Position numbers and translations under genes: made by a program. Shown piece after piece: positions 52,468-63,318 of a stretch of DNA of 64,000 nt (position 1 is the first letter of the stretch; each line of letters begins with the position of its first letter). The stretch is from Pseudorhodoferax soli (GTDB taxonomy: Bacteria > Pseudomonadota > Gammaproteobacteria > Burkholderiales > Burkholderiaceae_C), in the NCBI RefSeq assembly GCF_003337555.1, contig NZ_QPJK01000007.1:320553-384552 (forward strand), in the 5' to 3' direction. A model generated the notes under the pieces. It was not told the origin of the DNA. It worked only from the letters and a program-made list of their open reading frames with translations, and made no database searches.

Positions 52468-53508
52468 ATGATCCAGCCCATGCACTTCCTCTGGCCCGAA
52501 CTGCTGTGGCTGCTGTGGGCCATTCCGCTCCTGGTGCTGGGCTATGCCTGGCTGTTGCGCCGCCGACGCCAGCCCGCTTTGCGCTATGCCAACGTGGCCA
52601 TGGTGCGCCAGGCCATGCTGCCCGGCCGGGTCTGGCGGCGGCACCTGCCACCGGCCCTGCTGTTGGTGGCGCTGGCCGTGCTGCTGTTCGCAGCGGCGCG
52701 GCCACAGGCCGCCCTGCCGCTGCCCACCGGACAGTCGACCGTCGTGCTGGCCGTGGATGTGTCGCTGAGCATGCAGGCCGACGACATCAAGCCGAGCCGG
52801 CTCGATGCCGCGCGCGAAGCCGCCAAGGCCTTCGTGCGCCAGCTGCCGGACGGCGCGCGCGTGGGATTGGTCAGCTTCGCGGGCACGGCCCAGGTGGTGC
52901 AGCCACCGACCTACAGCCGCGAGAAGCTGCTGGCCGCCATCGACGCACTGCACCTGCAGCACGGCACGGCCATGGGCAGCGGCATCGTGGCGGCGCTGTC
53001 CGAGCTGTTCCCGAACGAGGCCATGGACCTGGGGGAAGCCGCCTTCAGGCCGCTGACCGCGCATGCACCCCGCGCCCAGCCCAAGCCGGTTGCGCAGCCC
53101 TTCACCCACGGTGCAGAACCGGCCGCCACCATCGTGCTGCTGACGGACGGGCGCAGCAATTTCGGCGTGCACCCACTGCAGGCGGCCGACATGGCGGCCG
53201 CGCGCGGCGTGCGCATCCACGCCGTCGGCCTGGGCACCGTCGACACGGCCGGCGCCGACCAGGACGACTGGTCCCTCGTGCTGCAGCTGGACGAGGACAT
53301 GCTGCGCGAGGTGACGGGCATCACGCACGGCGACTACCTGCGCGCCGGCAGCGCCGAGAGCCTGCTGCAGGCCTACGAGAAGATGGGTGCGCGGCTGCAG
53401 GTGCAGATGCGCGAGACCGAACTCTCCGGGCCGTTGGCGCTGGGTGCGCTGCTGCTGATGGCGGGCGCGGCCCTGCTCTCGCTGCTGTGGTGCCAGCGCG
53501 TCGCCTGA
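52468..53508 (+). CDS. von Willebrand factor A domain membrane protein (BatA-like)
   Basis: 346 residues. Two N-terminal helices (residues 5-30 and 58-75) follow the BatA pattern, a VWA domain spans about 85-290, and one C-terminal helix lies near residues 318-340. The MIDAS metal site is complete: AVDVSLSMQ (DxSxS near residue 92), Thr in GTAMGSG, and Asp in LLTDGRSN. The BatA genes usually sit with a MoxR ATPase and other Bat proteins; none is nearby, so this is a stand-alone copy. The ATG at 52468 has GGAG seven bases upstream. Confidence 0.85.
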   Translation: MIQPMHFLWPELLWLLWAIPLLVLGYAWLLRRRRQPALRYANVAMVRQAMLPGRVWRRHLPPALLLVALAVLLFAAARPQAALPLPTGQSTVVLAVDVSLSMQADDIKPSRLDAAREAAKAFVRQLPDGARVGLVSFAGTAQVVQPPTYSREKLLAAIDALHLQHGTAMGSGIVAALSELFPNEAMDLGEAAFRPLTAHAPRAQPKPVAQPFTHGAEPAATIVLLTDGRSNFGVHPLQAADMAAARGVRIHAVGLGTVDTAGADQDDWSLVLQLDEDMLREVTGITHGDYLRAGSAESLLQAYEKMGARLQVQMRETELSGPLALGALLLMAGAALLSLLWCQRVA

Positions 53509-53545
53509 ACGACAGACCGAGGGATGGCGCTATGCGCGAAACAGG

Positions 53546-53567
53546 CCGGGCTTGCTAGATTGCCCGG
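53546..53567 (+). promoter_or_regulatory. predicted -10 element within a palindrome, alcohol dehydrogenase gene
   Basis: CCGGGC (53546-53551) and GCCCGG (53562-53567) flank TTGCTAGATT, whose TAGATT would be the -10. The start codon follows 26 bp later. Confidence 0.4.
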
Positions 53568-53592
53568 TCCTCCACGTTTCCACGCACATCCC

Positions 53593-54729
53593 ATGGCCCT
53601 GATCCAGTACCTGACCCAAGTCCAGTTCGATTTCGGCGCGATCCGCCTGTTGGCGGACGAGTGCAAGCGCATCGGCATCACGCGGCCGCTGGTCGTGACC
53701 GACGCAGGCGTGCGCGCTGTCGGCATCCTGCAGAAAGCGCTGGACGCATTGGGCGATCTGCCCGTCACGGTGTTCGACGAAACGCCGTCCAACCCGACGG
53801 AAGCCGCCGTGCGCGCCGCCGTCGCGCTGTACCAGAAGGGCCGCTGCGACGGCCTGATCGCGGTCGGCGGCGGCTCCTCGATCGACTGCGCCAAGGGCGT
53901 GACCATCGCCGCCACGCACGAGGGGCCGCTCACGCACTACGCCACCATCGAAGGCGGCTCGCCGCGCATCACCGAAGCAGCCGCACCGCTGATCGCCGTG
54001 CCAACCACCAGCGGCACCGGCAGCGAGGTGGCGCGCGGCGCCATCATCATCGTGGACGACCACCGCAAGCTGGGCTTCCACAGCTGGTCGCTGATGCCCA
54101 AGGCCGCCATCTGCGACCCCGAACTCACGCTCGGTCTGCCGCCCAAGCTCACGGCCGCCACCGGCATGGACGCCATCGCGCACTGCATGGAGACCTTCAT
54201 GTCGGCCGCCTTCAACCCGCCGGCCGACGGCATCGCGCTCGATGGCCTGGAGCGCGCCTGGGCCCACATCGAGCGCGCCACCACGGACGGCAGCGACCGC
54301 GAGGCGCGGCTGAACCTCATGAGCGCTTCGATGCAGGGCGCGATGGCGTTCCAGAAGGGGCTGGGCTGCGTGCACAGCCTGTCGCACAGCCTGGGCGGTG
54401 TCGACCCGCGGCTGCACCACGGCACGCTCAACGCACTGTTCCTGCCGGCCGTGGTGGCCTTCAACGCGGGCGCCGAATCGGTGCAGAAGGACCAGCGCCT
54501 GCAGCGCATGGCGCGTGCCATGCACCTGGACCAGCCTGGCGACATCGGCGAGGCGATCCGCGACATGAACGCGCGCCTGGGCCTGCCCAGGGGCCTGGCG
54601 GAAGTGGGCGTGAGCGCTGCCCTGTTCGAGCAGATCATCGACGGCGCCATGGCCGACCACTGCCACAAGACCAATCCGCGGCTGGCCTCGCGCGCGGACT
54701 ACCGCGCGATGCTCGACAGCGCGATGTGA
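53593..54729 (+). CDS. iron-containing (group III) alcohol dehydrogenase
   Basis: NAD(P)-dependent dehydrogenase of 378 residues. The Rossmann half has GLIAVGGGSSIDCAKGV (near residue 90) and PTTSGTGSEV near residue 140. The metal-binding half has the ligands Asp and His in TGMDAIAHCMETF (near 195) and the His motifs CVHSLSHSLGG and HHGTLNALFLP (near 258-278). It resembles 4-hydroxybutyrate or long-chain alcohol dehydrogenases of this fold. The alcohol substrate is not evident, and no pathway genes adjoin it. Confidence 0.92.
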   Translation: MALIQYLTQVQFDFGAIRLLADECKRIGITRPLVVTDAGVRAVGILQKALDALGDLPVTVFDETPSNPTEAAVRAAVALYQKGRCDGLIAVGGGSSIDCAKGVTIAATHEGPLTHYATIEGGSPRITEAAAPLIAVPTTSGTGSEVARGAIIIVDDHRKLGFHSWSLMPKAAICDPELTLGLPPKLTAATGMDAIAHCMETFMSAAFNPPADGIALDGLERAWAHIERATTDGSDREARLNLMSASMQGAMAFQKGLGCVHSLSHSLGGVDPRLHHGTLNALFLPAVVAFNAGAESVQKDQRLQRMARAMHLDQPGDIGEAIRDMNARLGLPRGLAEVGVSAALFEQIIDGAMADHCHKTNPRLASRADYRAMLDSAM

Positions 54730-54733
54730 GGCG

Positions 54734-55057
54734 TCAGGCGCCGTCCTGGGCCGGGTCCGCCGGGTCCGCCGCCGGCCGCGGCTGGCGCTTGGCGGGCTTG
54801 GCCAGGATCTCGACGTAGAACTGCTTGCCGCCTTCCTTCACCAGGCCATCGATGAGGCCGGTGATGTCGGACAGGTGCACGGTGCCGGCGGATGCCTCGT
54901 CCGCGCCGAAGCGGCAGTCGAAGTCCCAGAAGTCGGCGCCTTCGGGCAGCGCATGGCCACGTTCGCGCTTGATGTACTTGCGGATCTCGTGCTTGATGGC
55001 CTCGAGCAGGCGGTCGGGATGCTTGCCCTCGACCTGAAGCTGGAATGTTTTTCTCAT
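54734..55057 (-). CDS. conserved small protein, DUF6172-like
   Basis: 107-residue cytoplasmic protein starting MRKTFQLQVEGKHPDRLLEA and continuing EIRKYIKRERGHALPEGADFWDF, a pattern I recall from a widespread small family of unknown function (DUF6172). It ends in a Pro/Ala/Asp-rich tail. It is convergent with the alcohol dehydrogenase gene, four bases apart. No role can be given. Confidence 0.78.
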   Translation of the reverse strand: MRKTFQLQVEGKHPDRLLEAIKHEIRKYIKRERGHALPEGADFWDFDCRFGADEASAGTVHLSDITGLIDGLVKEGGKQFYVEILAKPAKRQPRPAADPADPAQDGA

Positions 55058-55079
55058 GGGTGATCGTAACCCCCCGCAG

Positions 55080-55099
55080 GGCGCCGTACAGTCGGCGCC
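55080..55099 (+). promoter_or_regulatory. predicted -10 element inside a perfect GC-rich palindrome
   Basis: GGCGCCG (55080-55086), TACAGT, CGGCGCC (55093-55099). The -10-like hexamer occupies exactly the loop between two perfect 7-bp arms, about 22 bp before the ATG of the 75-residue gene. Confidence 0.45.
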
Positions 55100-55120
55100 T
55101 CGACGAAGGCAGGTGAAGAC

Positions 55121-55348
55121 ATGGCACGCGCAAACGACTGGTCCAGCAAGCTGATGACCTTGATCAACGGGGGCAACCAGAGTGCGGCGATCGCGCAGAT
55201 CAAGGTCGCTCCCACGCTCAAGGACCTGCAGGCGCTGCAGACCATCATGACCATTTCGAAGATGAAGGGCCGCTATCCACGGGTGGATGCGGCCATCACG
55301 GAAAACCTGGCGCTGCTCTCGGCGCCGCGGCTGCACCGCTCGCCCTGA
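55121..55348 (+). CDS. small hypothetical protein (75 aa)
   Basis: 75 residues starting MARANDWSSKLMTLINGGNQ, then IAQIKVAPTLKDLQALQTIM. It is a soluble, mostly helical protein with a basic end. It has a GGTGA ribosome site, a plausible promoter upstream and codon use like its neighbours. No family recognised. Its stop lies three bases from the convergent glucose dehydrogenase stop. Confidence 0.62.
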   Translation: MARANDWSSKLMTLINGGNQSAAIAQIKVAPTLKDLQALQTIMTISKMKGRYPRVDAAITENLALLSAPRLHRSP

Positions 55349-55351
55349 GCC

Positions 55352-57733
55352 CTACCTGGCGGTGCCCGGCAGCGCGTAGGCGATCACGTAGTCGCCGCGG
55401 TCGGGCGACTGGCGCGCACCGCCGGCCGTGATCAGCGCGTACTGCCGCCCGCTCTTGGGCGAGACATAGGTCATCGGGCCGCCCTGGCTGCCCACCGGCA
55501 GGCGGGCCTTCCAGACTTCCTTGCCGCTGGCGCTGTCGAAGGCGCGCAGGTAGTAGTCCTGCGTGCCGGCGAAGAACACCAGGCCCGACTGCGTGGCCAG
55601 CGACGGCCCCAGCGTGGGCATGCCGATGGGGATGGGCAGGCGCATCTTGATGCCCAGCGGGCCGGTGTCCTGCACCGTGCCGACCGGCACCTGCCACAGC
55701 AGCTGGCGGCTCTTGAGGTCGATGGCAGACAGGGTGCCGAACGGCGGCGCCTGGCACGGGATGCCCAGCTGCGACAGGAAGCGCTGGCGCATCGCGCCAT
55801 ACGGCGTGCCTTGCTGCGGCACGGCCCCCATCTCGATGCCGCTGGCGTTCTTGGGCATCTTCTCGCGCGGGATCATGTAGTTGGCCAGGCCCAGGCGCAT
55901 GTCGTTGACGAACATCGTGCCCGTGGTCGGGTCGACCGAGACGCTGCCCCAGTTCATGCCGCCGAGCGAACCCGGCATCTGCAGCGCGTGGTCCAGGCCG
56001 GGTGGCGTGTAGACGCCCTCGCTGCGCATGCCCTTGAAGCTGATGCGGCACAGCAGCGCGTCGAACGGCGTGGCGCCCCACATGTCGGACTCCACCAGCG
56101 TGGTGTTGCCGATCGACGGCATGCCGACCGAGAACGGCTGCGTCGGCGCATAGCGCTCACCGGGCAGGTTGCCCTGCGGCACCGGCTTTTCCTGTACCTC
56201 GGCCAGCGGCACGCCGGTTTCGCGGTTGAACATGAAGATCTCGCCCTGCTTGGTCACCTGCACCAGCGCCGGGTCGGTGCCGCCCTGCGCGTTCGGCACG
56301 TCGATCAAGAGCGGCTGGGCCGGCAGGTCGAAGTCCCACAGGTCGTGGTGCGTGGTCTGGAAGTGCCAGCGCACGCGGCCGGTGGCGGCCTCCAGCGCGA
56401 CGATGGACGAGCTGTATTTCTCTTCCTCGGGCGTGCGGTGCGCGCCCCAGAAGTCGGGCGTGGCGTTGCCGGTGGGCAGGTAGACCAGGCCCAGCCTGGC
56501 GTCGTACGACATGGCGGCCCACACGTTGGGCGAGCCACGCGTGTAAGTCTGGCCCTCGGGCGGCAGCTTGGTGATGGCAGGGTTGCCCGAATCCCAGGCC
56601 CAGGCCAGCTCGCCGGTCACGGCGTCGAAGGCGCGCACCACGCCGGGGGGCTCGTCCACCGACCAGTTGTCGGCCACGCGGCCGCCCACGACCACGAGAC
56701 GGCCAGCGACCAGCGGCGTGGAGGTCTGCTGGTACCAGCCGAACTGGATCTCGCCCATGCCGACCGACAGGTCGACGGTGCCGTCCTTGCCGAAGTCGGC
56801 GCAGGGCTGGCCGGTCTTCGCGTCGATGGCGATCAGGCGCGCGTCCAGCGTCGGCAGGAACAGGCGCTGGCGGCAGGCCGCAGCCGGCTGCGCGGCGGCG
56901 ACGGGCGCCTGGGCATCCTGGTCGAAGTAGCCCAGGCCACGGCAGCGCTGCCAGTTGGGCGCCTTCGCCTGCGGGTCGAACTTCCAGCGTTCGGCGCCGG
57001 TGTCGGCGTCCAGTGCCAGCACACGGCCATAGGCGGTGCAGACATAGACCGTGTCGCCCACCTGCAGCGGCGTGTTCTGGTCTTCGGCACCCGAACCGGT
57101 GCTCTGCGGCACGTCGCCGGTGTGGGCCGTCCAGGCCACCTGCAGCTGGCCCACGTTGGCGCGCGTGATCTGCTCCAGCGCGGCGAAGCGGCTGCCGGCC
57201 GTGGTGTTGCCCCAGTGCAGCCAGTCCTTCTGCTCACTGCCGGGTGCCACAGGCGTGGCCGGTCGGTCGGGGTTCTGCGCGGCGATGACGGGCGCAGGCA
57301 CGAAGGCATAGCCGCCCGTCGCCAACAGGGCCGCCAGCAGCACGCCGGCCAGCGCATAGGCGCCCTTGCCCGGCGTGCCACCGGCCGCACGCACCAAGGC
57401 CGGATAGGCCAGCGCCATCAGCAGGCCCAGCACGCCGAAGGCCACCAGGCGCGAGACCAGCGGCCAGAAGCGCAGGCCCACGTCGCCCAGCGCCCAGATG
57501 GCCGTGGCCAGGAGCGTCAACGCGAACAGCCAGGCGCCGGCTGGACGGCCCCGCATGACCAGGAAGCCGCAGGCGAGCAGCGCGATGCCGGCCAGCACGA
57601 AGTACCAGCTGCCGCCCAGGCCGACGAGCCAGGCCCCGCCCACGGCCAGGAATGCGCCCATCAGGAGCGTGAGCGCGCCCAGCGCGACGAGGGGCCAGCG
57701 GCGGCCCCGGTAGGGTTGTTCGGTGTCTGTCAT
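55352..57733 (-). CDS. gcd: PQQ-dependent membrane glucose dehydrogenase
   Basis: 793 residues, close to the usual size of quinoprotein glucose dehydrogenase (about 796). Residues 1-145 form the N-terminal membrane anchor of about five helices. Residues 165-793 form a periplasmic eight-bladed propeller with WHFQTTHHDLWDFDLPAQP (near residue 450) and repeated tryptophan-docking motifs such as ALDADTGAERWKF. It oxidises glucose to gluconolactone in the periplasm and passes electrons to ubiquinone. No PQQ-synthesis gene is in the window. A palindrome sharing a motif with the VWA gene lies about 80 bp upstream. Confidence 0.93.
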   Translation of the reverse strand: MTDTEQPYRGRRWPLVALGALTLLMGAFLAVGGAWLVGLGGSWYFVLAGIALLACGFLVMRGRPAGAWLFALTLLATAIWALGDVGLRFWPLVSRLVAFGVLGLLMALAYPALVRAAGGTPGKGAYALAGVLLAALLATGGYAFVPAPVIAAQNPDRPATPVAPGSEQKDWLHWGNTTAGSRFAALEQITRANVGQLQVAWTAHTGDVPQSTGSGAEDQNTPLQVGDTVYVCTAYGRVLALDADTGAERWKFDPQAKAPNWQRCRGLGYFDQDAQAPVAAAQPAAACRQRLFLPTLDARLIAIDAKTGQPCADFGKDGTVDLSVGMGEIQFGWYQQTSTPLVAGRLVVVGGRVADNWSVDEPPGVVRAFDAVTGELAWAWDSGNPAITKLPPEGQTYTRGSPNVWAAMSYDARLGLVYLPTGNATPDFWGAHRTPEEEKYSSSIVALEAATGRVRWHFQTTHHDLWDFDLPAQPLLIDVPNAQGGTDPALVQVTKQGEIFMFNRETGVPLAEVQEKPVPQGNLPGERYAPTQPFSVGMPSIGNTTLVESDMWGATPFDALLCRISFKGMRSEGVYTPPGLDHALQMPGSLGGMNWGSVSVDPTTGTMFVNDMRLGLANYMIPREKMPKNASGIEMGAVPQQGTPYGAMRQRFLSQLGIPCQAPPFGTLSAIDLKSRQLLWQVPVGTVQDTGPLGIKMRLPIPIGMPTLGPSLATQSGLVFFAGTQDYYLRAFDSASGKEVWKARLPVGSQGGPMTYVSPKSGRQYALITAGGARQSPDRGDYVIAYALPGTAR

Positions 57734-57806
57734 CGGAAAAAGTCGGGTGCTTGCAAGGCATGCAGCGGCGCGGCGGCCGCTGCGGCGATGCCGGCATTGT
57801 CGCCAA

Positions 57807-57825
57807 ATCAGGGGTTAACCCTGAT
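57807..57825. promoter_or_regulatory. palindrome with GGGTTAACCC core upstream of gcd
   Basis: ATCAGGG (57807-57813), GTTAA, CCCTGAT (57819-57825). The central GGGTTAACCC (57812-57821) is identical to the core of the 18-bp palindrome at 52442-52459. It lies 74 bp upstream of the gcd start and is the only notable signal in the 137-bp gap 57734-57870. Confidence 0.45.
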
Positions 57826-57870
57826 GCTGGCACCCCGGGAGACCGCCCTGGCGACAGGGGCGGATGGTCG

Positions 57871-58197
57871 TCAGGCGCGCTTGCCGCGGGTCTTGGCCGG
57901 GGCGGGCTGGTCTTGCACGGTCTCCTGGTCCTCGTCCTCCTCTTCGTCTTCCCCATCCTCCTCGTAGGCGTAGTCGTCGTCGACGTCGACGCCGCCCAAG
58001 GGCTGCTGAGCCAGCGCGTCGATCAGGTGCTTGCGGAACTCGGCCAGCTTGCGGGCCGCCTTGGCGATGTCCTTGTTGTCCTGCTCGGCCACCTTGCCGA
58101 CCAGGAGAGCGGGGTCGGCATCGAGGATCTCGGCGATGAAGCCGTCGGCCAGGTCGGCAGCGGCAAGGATCTGGGCAAAGCTGGGGGCGTGCGGCAT
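57871..58197 (-). CDS. small hypothetical protein with acidic C-terminal tail
   Basis: 108 residues. A helical N-terminal part (PSFAQILAAADLADGFIAEI, ARKLAEFRKHLIDALAQQP) is followed by a very acidic stretch (DVDDDYAYEEDGEDEEE) and a short basic end (PAKTRGKRA). It has a GAGGAG ribosome site before the ATG at 58195-58197. No family is recognised. The acidic-basic tail suggests binding to a protein or nucleic acid partner, but that is a guess. Confidence 0.65.
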   Translation of the reverse strand: MPHAPSFAQILAAADLADGFIAEILDADPALLVGKVAEQDNKDIAKAARKLAEFRKHLIDALAQQPLGGVDVDDDYAYEEDGEDEEEDEDQETVQDQPAPAKTRGKRA

Positions 58198-58268
58198 CGA
58201 AGGCTCCTCGGTTGGAAAGACATCGATGGTGCGGGCCGCATGTGACAGCCGCATCACACCCCTGCCCT

Positions 58269-60451
<2,183 letters not shown>

Positions 60452-60461
60452 TCGGCGCCCC

Positions 60462-60485
60462 AAGGCCTGCCACTGTGCAGGCCTT
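60462..60485 (+). terminator. hairpin after asparaginase gene
   Basis: AAGGCCTGC (60462-60470) and GCAGGCCTT (60477-60485) form a perfect 9-bp stem with loop CACTGT. The following TGTTCC is only weakly T-rich, so termination may be partial. Confidence 0.6.
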
Positions 60486-60510
60486 GTTCCACCGCTGAGA
60501 ACGGGTCGCC

Positions 60511-60570
60511 CTGCACGAATCAGGGCAAACCCGTATAATCGTTAGCAAGCTAATTAATAGATCGCTAACG
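60511..60570 (+). promoter_or_regulatory. promoter and MarR operator of the efflux operon
   Basis: CTGCAC (60511-60516) and TATAAT (60534-60539) are 17 bp apart, a near-consensus sigma-70 promoter. Directly downstream lie TTAGC-AA-GCTAA (60542-60553) and the wider dyad CGTTAGC (60540-60546) / GCTAACG (60564-60570). The MarR protein made by the first gene, whose ATG is at 60573, would bind here and block its own operon. Confidence 0.72.
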
Positions 60571-60572
60571 AA

Positions 60573-61076
60573 ATGTCCCACAACCCGCTGAGCCCGTTGC
60601 CCGAGCGCGAAACCGCGCTGATGGCGACCACCATGCTGCTGTCGGTGCTGCAGCGGGCCTACAAGTCCACGGCCGACAAGGCCGTCGCCCACCACGGCGT
60701 GTCGGCCACCATGGCCTGGCCGCTGGTGATGATCGGCCGCCAGGGCGACGGCGTGCGCCAGATCCAGCTGGCCGAGCTGCTGGGCATCGAAGCCGCCTCG
60801 CTGGTGCGTTCGCTCGACCAGCTGGTGGCCGCCGGCCTCGCGGAGCGCCGCGAAGACCCGGCCGACCGCCGCGCCAAGACCCTGCACCTGACCCCCGCCG
60901 GCGCCACCGCGCGCGCCCAGATCGAGGCCACGCTGCGCGCGCTGCGCGCCAACCTGTTCGAGGGCGTGCCCGACGCCGATCTGGCCGCCTGCCTGCGCGT
61001 GTTCGCCACGCTGGAGCAGCGCCTGGGCTGCGTGATGCCCAGCCGCGCACCGGCCTCCCCTCGGCCTGCGCCATGA
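60573..61076 (+). CDS. MarR-family transcriptional repressor
   Basis: 167-residue regulator with the MarR winged helix: QLAELLGIEAASLVRSLDQLVAAGLAERREDPADRRAK (recognition helix in EAASLVRSLDQL, wing DPADRRAKTLHLT near residue 104). The usual ligands are small aromatic or phenolic compounds. It is the first gene of the operon and very likely represses it through the dyads just upstream. It overlaps the next gene by ATGA. Confidence 0.92.
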   Translation: MSHNPLSPLPERETALMATTMLLSVLQRAYKSTADKAVAHHGVSATMAWPLVMIGRQGDGVRQIQLAELLGIEAASLVRSLDQLVAAGLAERREDPADRRAKTLHLTPAGATARAQIEATLRALRANLFEGVPDADLAACLRVFATLEQRLGCVMPSRAPASPRPAP

Positions 61077-63103
61077 CGCTGTTGCCCGCGCTGCTGCGCT
61101 TCACGCGCGGAGAACTCGTGTTCTCCGTGAAAAGCTTCGGTGCCGCCATGCTGGCCATGTACTGCGCGAGCCGGGCCGGCCTGCCGCGCCCGTTCTGGGC
61201 CTTGCTGACGGCCTATGTGGTGGCCAACCCGCTGGCCGGCGCAGTGCGCTCCAAGGCCATCTACCGCTTCCTGGGCACGCTGCTGGGCTGCACGGCCACA
61301 CTGCTGCTGGTGCCTGCGCTGTCCTCGGCGCCCGAGTTGCTGACGTTGGCGCTGGCACTGTGGGTCGGCACCTGCCTGTTCTTCTCGCTGCTGGACCGCT
61401 CGCCGGCCTCGTATGTCTTCATGCTGGCGGGCTACACGGCTGCGCTGATCGGTTTCCCGTCGGTGGAGACGCCGCAGACCCTGTTCGACACGGCCACGCT
61501 GCGCGTGGAAGAAATCTGGATCGGCATCGTCTGCGCCACGCTGGTGCACAGCATCGTGCTGCCGCAGAGCCTGGCGCCCAGCGTGCTGGGCTTGCTGGAC
61601 AACACGCTGCGCGACGCGCGGCGCTGGCTGGCCGACCTGCTGCACCAGGACAAGGGCCAGGCGCTGGACCTGGACCGCCGCCGGCTCGCGGCCGACATCA
61701 CGCAGCTGCGCCTGCTGTCCACCCACGTGCCCTTCGACACCACCCATTTCCGCTGGACGGCCGGCGCCATCGGTGCGATGCAGGACCGCGTGGCCGCGCT
61801 CACGCCGCTGCTGTCGGCCGTGGAAGACCGGCTGCAGGCGCTGGAACAGGATGCCGGTGCGCTGCCCGAGGACGTCACACAGTTGCTGGAACGCATCGGC
61901 AGCTGGCTGCAGGCGCCCCACGCAGCCCCGGCCGCGCAGCTGCGCCCGGCCATCGATGCGCTGGGTGATGCCCCTGCGACGGACTGGCAGCGCGCGCTGC
62001 GCATCGCGCTGGCCTGCCGCCTGGGCGAACTGGTGGACGGCTGGGCCGCCTGCACCGCGCTGCGCCAGGAGATCGACGCGGGCCTGCAGGGCGCAGCGCC
62101 CGCGCGCCACCGGGCCGCGCTGGGCCACCGCGTGCTGCACCGCGATGTGGGCATGGCGCTGTGGTCGGGCGTTGCCGCGGTGCTGGCGGTCTGCCTGTGC
62201 AGTGCGTTCTGGATCCTGACCGGCTGGCCCTCGGGCTCGGTGGCGACCATGATGGCCGCGGTGCTGTGCTGCTTCTTCGCGACGATGGACGACCCGGCGC
62301 CCGCGATCAACGCCTTCCTCAAGTACACGCTGTGGTCCATCCCGCTGTCGGCGCTTTATGTGCTGGTGCTGATGCCGCTGGTGCAGGATTTCGGCATGCT
62401 GGTGCTGATCTGCGCGCCGGCCTTCCTGGTGCTGGGCTGCTACATGGCGCGCCCAAGCACCTTCCTGGCCGCCATGGCGATGCTGATGGGCGGACTCGGC
62501 GGCACGCTGGCCATGCACGACACCGGCAACGCCGACATCGTCGGCTTCCTGAATGCCACGCTGGCGCAGACGCTGGGCGCGGTGGCCGCGGCTTGCGTCA
62601 CGGGCCTCATGCGCTCGGTCGGCACCGACTGGAGCGCGCGCCGCATCCAGCGTGCGATCTGGCGCGAACTCGGCGAGATGGCCGCCGCCCCGCGCGCTCC
62701 GCAGGACGATGGCTACACCGTGCGCGTGCTCGACCGCATCGGCCTGCTGGCCCTGCGCATCACGCATGCCGACGGCCGCAAGGACGCCACCACCAACGAC
62801 GCGCTGCGCGACCTGCGCGTGGGCAAGGACATCGTCACGCTGCAGCAGGCCCGTGCCCACCTGCCCGCGGCGGCGACGGCCCGGCTGCTGGGCGGCATCG
62901 CGGGCTTCTTCGGCGCGCGCAGCCGCGTGCCGGCAGCGCCCGTGCCCGCCGCGCTGCTGCCGGCGCTGGACGACACGCTGCAAGCCACGCTGGCCGCACC
63001 GCGCAGCGCAGCCGAATGGCGCGCCGCCGTGGCCGCGCTGGTCGGCCTGCGGCGCAACCTCTTCCCGCGCGCACAACCCCTGGCGCAAGGAGCCACACCA
63101 TGA
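61073..63103 (+). CDS. aaeB: FUSC-family inner-membrane efflux protein, AaeB-like
   Basis: 676 residues with two clusters of membrane helices (about residues 15-170 and 360-515) separated by soluble regions. This is the FUSC/aromatic-acid-exporter layout. Motifs include SRAGLPRPFWALLTAYVVA near residue 35 and FWILTGWPSGSVATMMAAV near residue 380. It exports aromatic carboxylic acids or similar toxic compounds together with the HlyD-like adaptor downstream. It is coupled to both neighbours by ATGA overlaps. Confidence 0.9.
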   Translation: MTLLPALLRFTRGELVFSVKSFGAAMLAMYCASRAGLPRPFWALLTAYVVANPLAGAVRSKAIYRFLGTLLGCTATLLLVPALSSAPELLTLALALWVGTCLFFSLLDRSPASYVFMLAGYTAALIGFPSVETPQTLFDTATLRVEEIWIGIVCATLVHSIVLPQSLAPSVLGLLDNTLRDARRWLADLLHQDKGQALDLDRRRLAADITQLRLLSTHVPFDTTHFRWTAGAIGAMQDRVAALTPLLSAVEDRLQALEQDAGALPEDVTQLLERIGSWLQAPHAAPAAQLRPAIDALGDAPATDWQRALRIALACRLGELVDGWAACTALRQEIDAGLQGAAPARHRAALGHRVLHRDVGMALWSGVAAVLAVCLCSAFWILTGWPSGSVATMMAAVLCCFFATMDDPAPAINAFLKYTLWSIPLSALYVLVLMPLVQDFGMLVLICAPAFLVLGCYMARPSTFLAAMAMLMGGLGGTLAMHDTGNADIVGFLNATLAQTLGAVAAACVTGLMRSVGTDWSARRIQRAIWRELGEMAAAPRAPQDDGYTVRVLDRIGLLALRITHADGRKDATTNDALRDLRVGKDIVTLQQARAHLPAAATARLLGGIAGFFGARSRVPAAPVPAALLPALDDTLQATLAAPRSAAEWRAAVAALVGLRRNLFPRAQPLAQGATP

Positions 63104-63318
63104 TCGGCGAGCTGAGTTTCTACGGCCTGTACATGCCCTGGCTGATGCCGCTGGCACTCGGCGCGCTGGCTGCTCTGTGGGGCCTGCGGCGCCTGCTGGC
63201 CGCGACCGGCCTGTACCGCCACATCTGGCATCCGGCGCTGTTCGACGTGGCGCTGTACGTGCTGCTGCTCCACGGGCTCAGCCGCGCCACCTACTTTCTG
63301 CAAACAGGTTCACCATGA
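63100..63318 (+). CDS. aaeX: DUF1656 small membrane protein, AaeX-like
   Basis: 72 residues with two membrane helices (MPWLMPLALGALAALWGL and FDVALYVLLLHGLS) and the conserved YRHIWHPALFD between them. This small protein regularly sits between FUSC and HlyD-family genes in aromatic-acid efflux operons. Its own role is unproven. Start and stop both overlap neighbours by four bases. Confidence 0.92.
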   Translation: MIGELSFYGLYMPWLMPLALGALAALWGLRRLLAATGLYRHIWHPALFDVALYVLLLHGLSRATYFLQTGSP

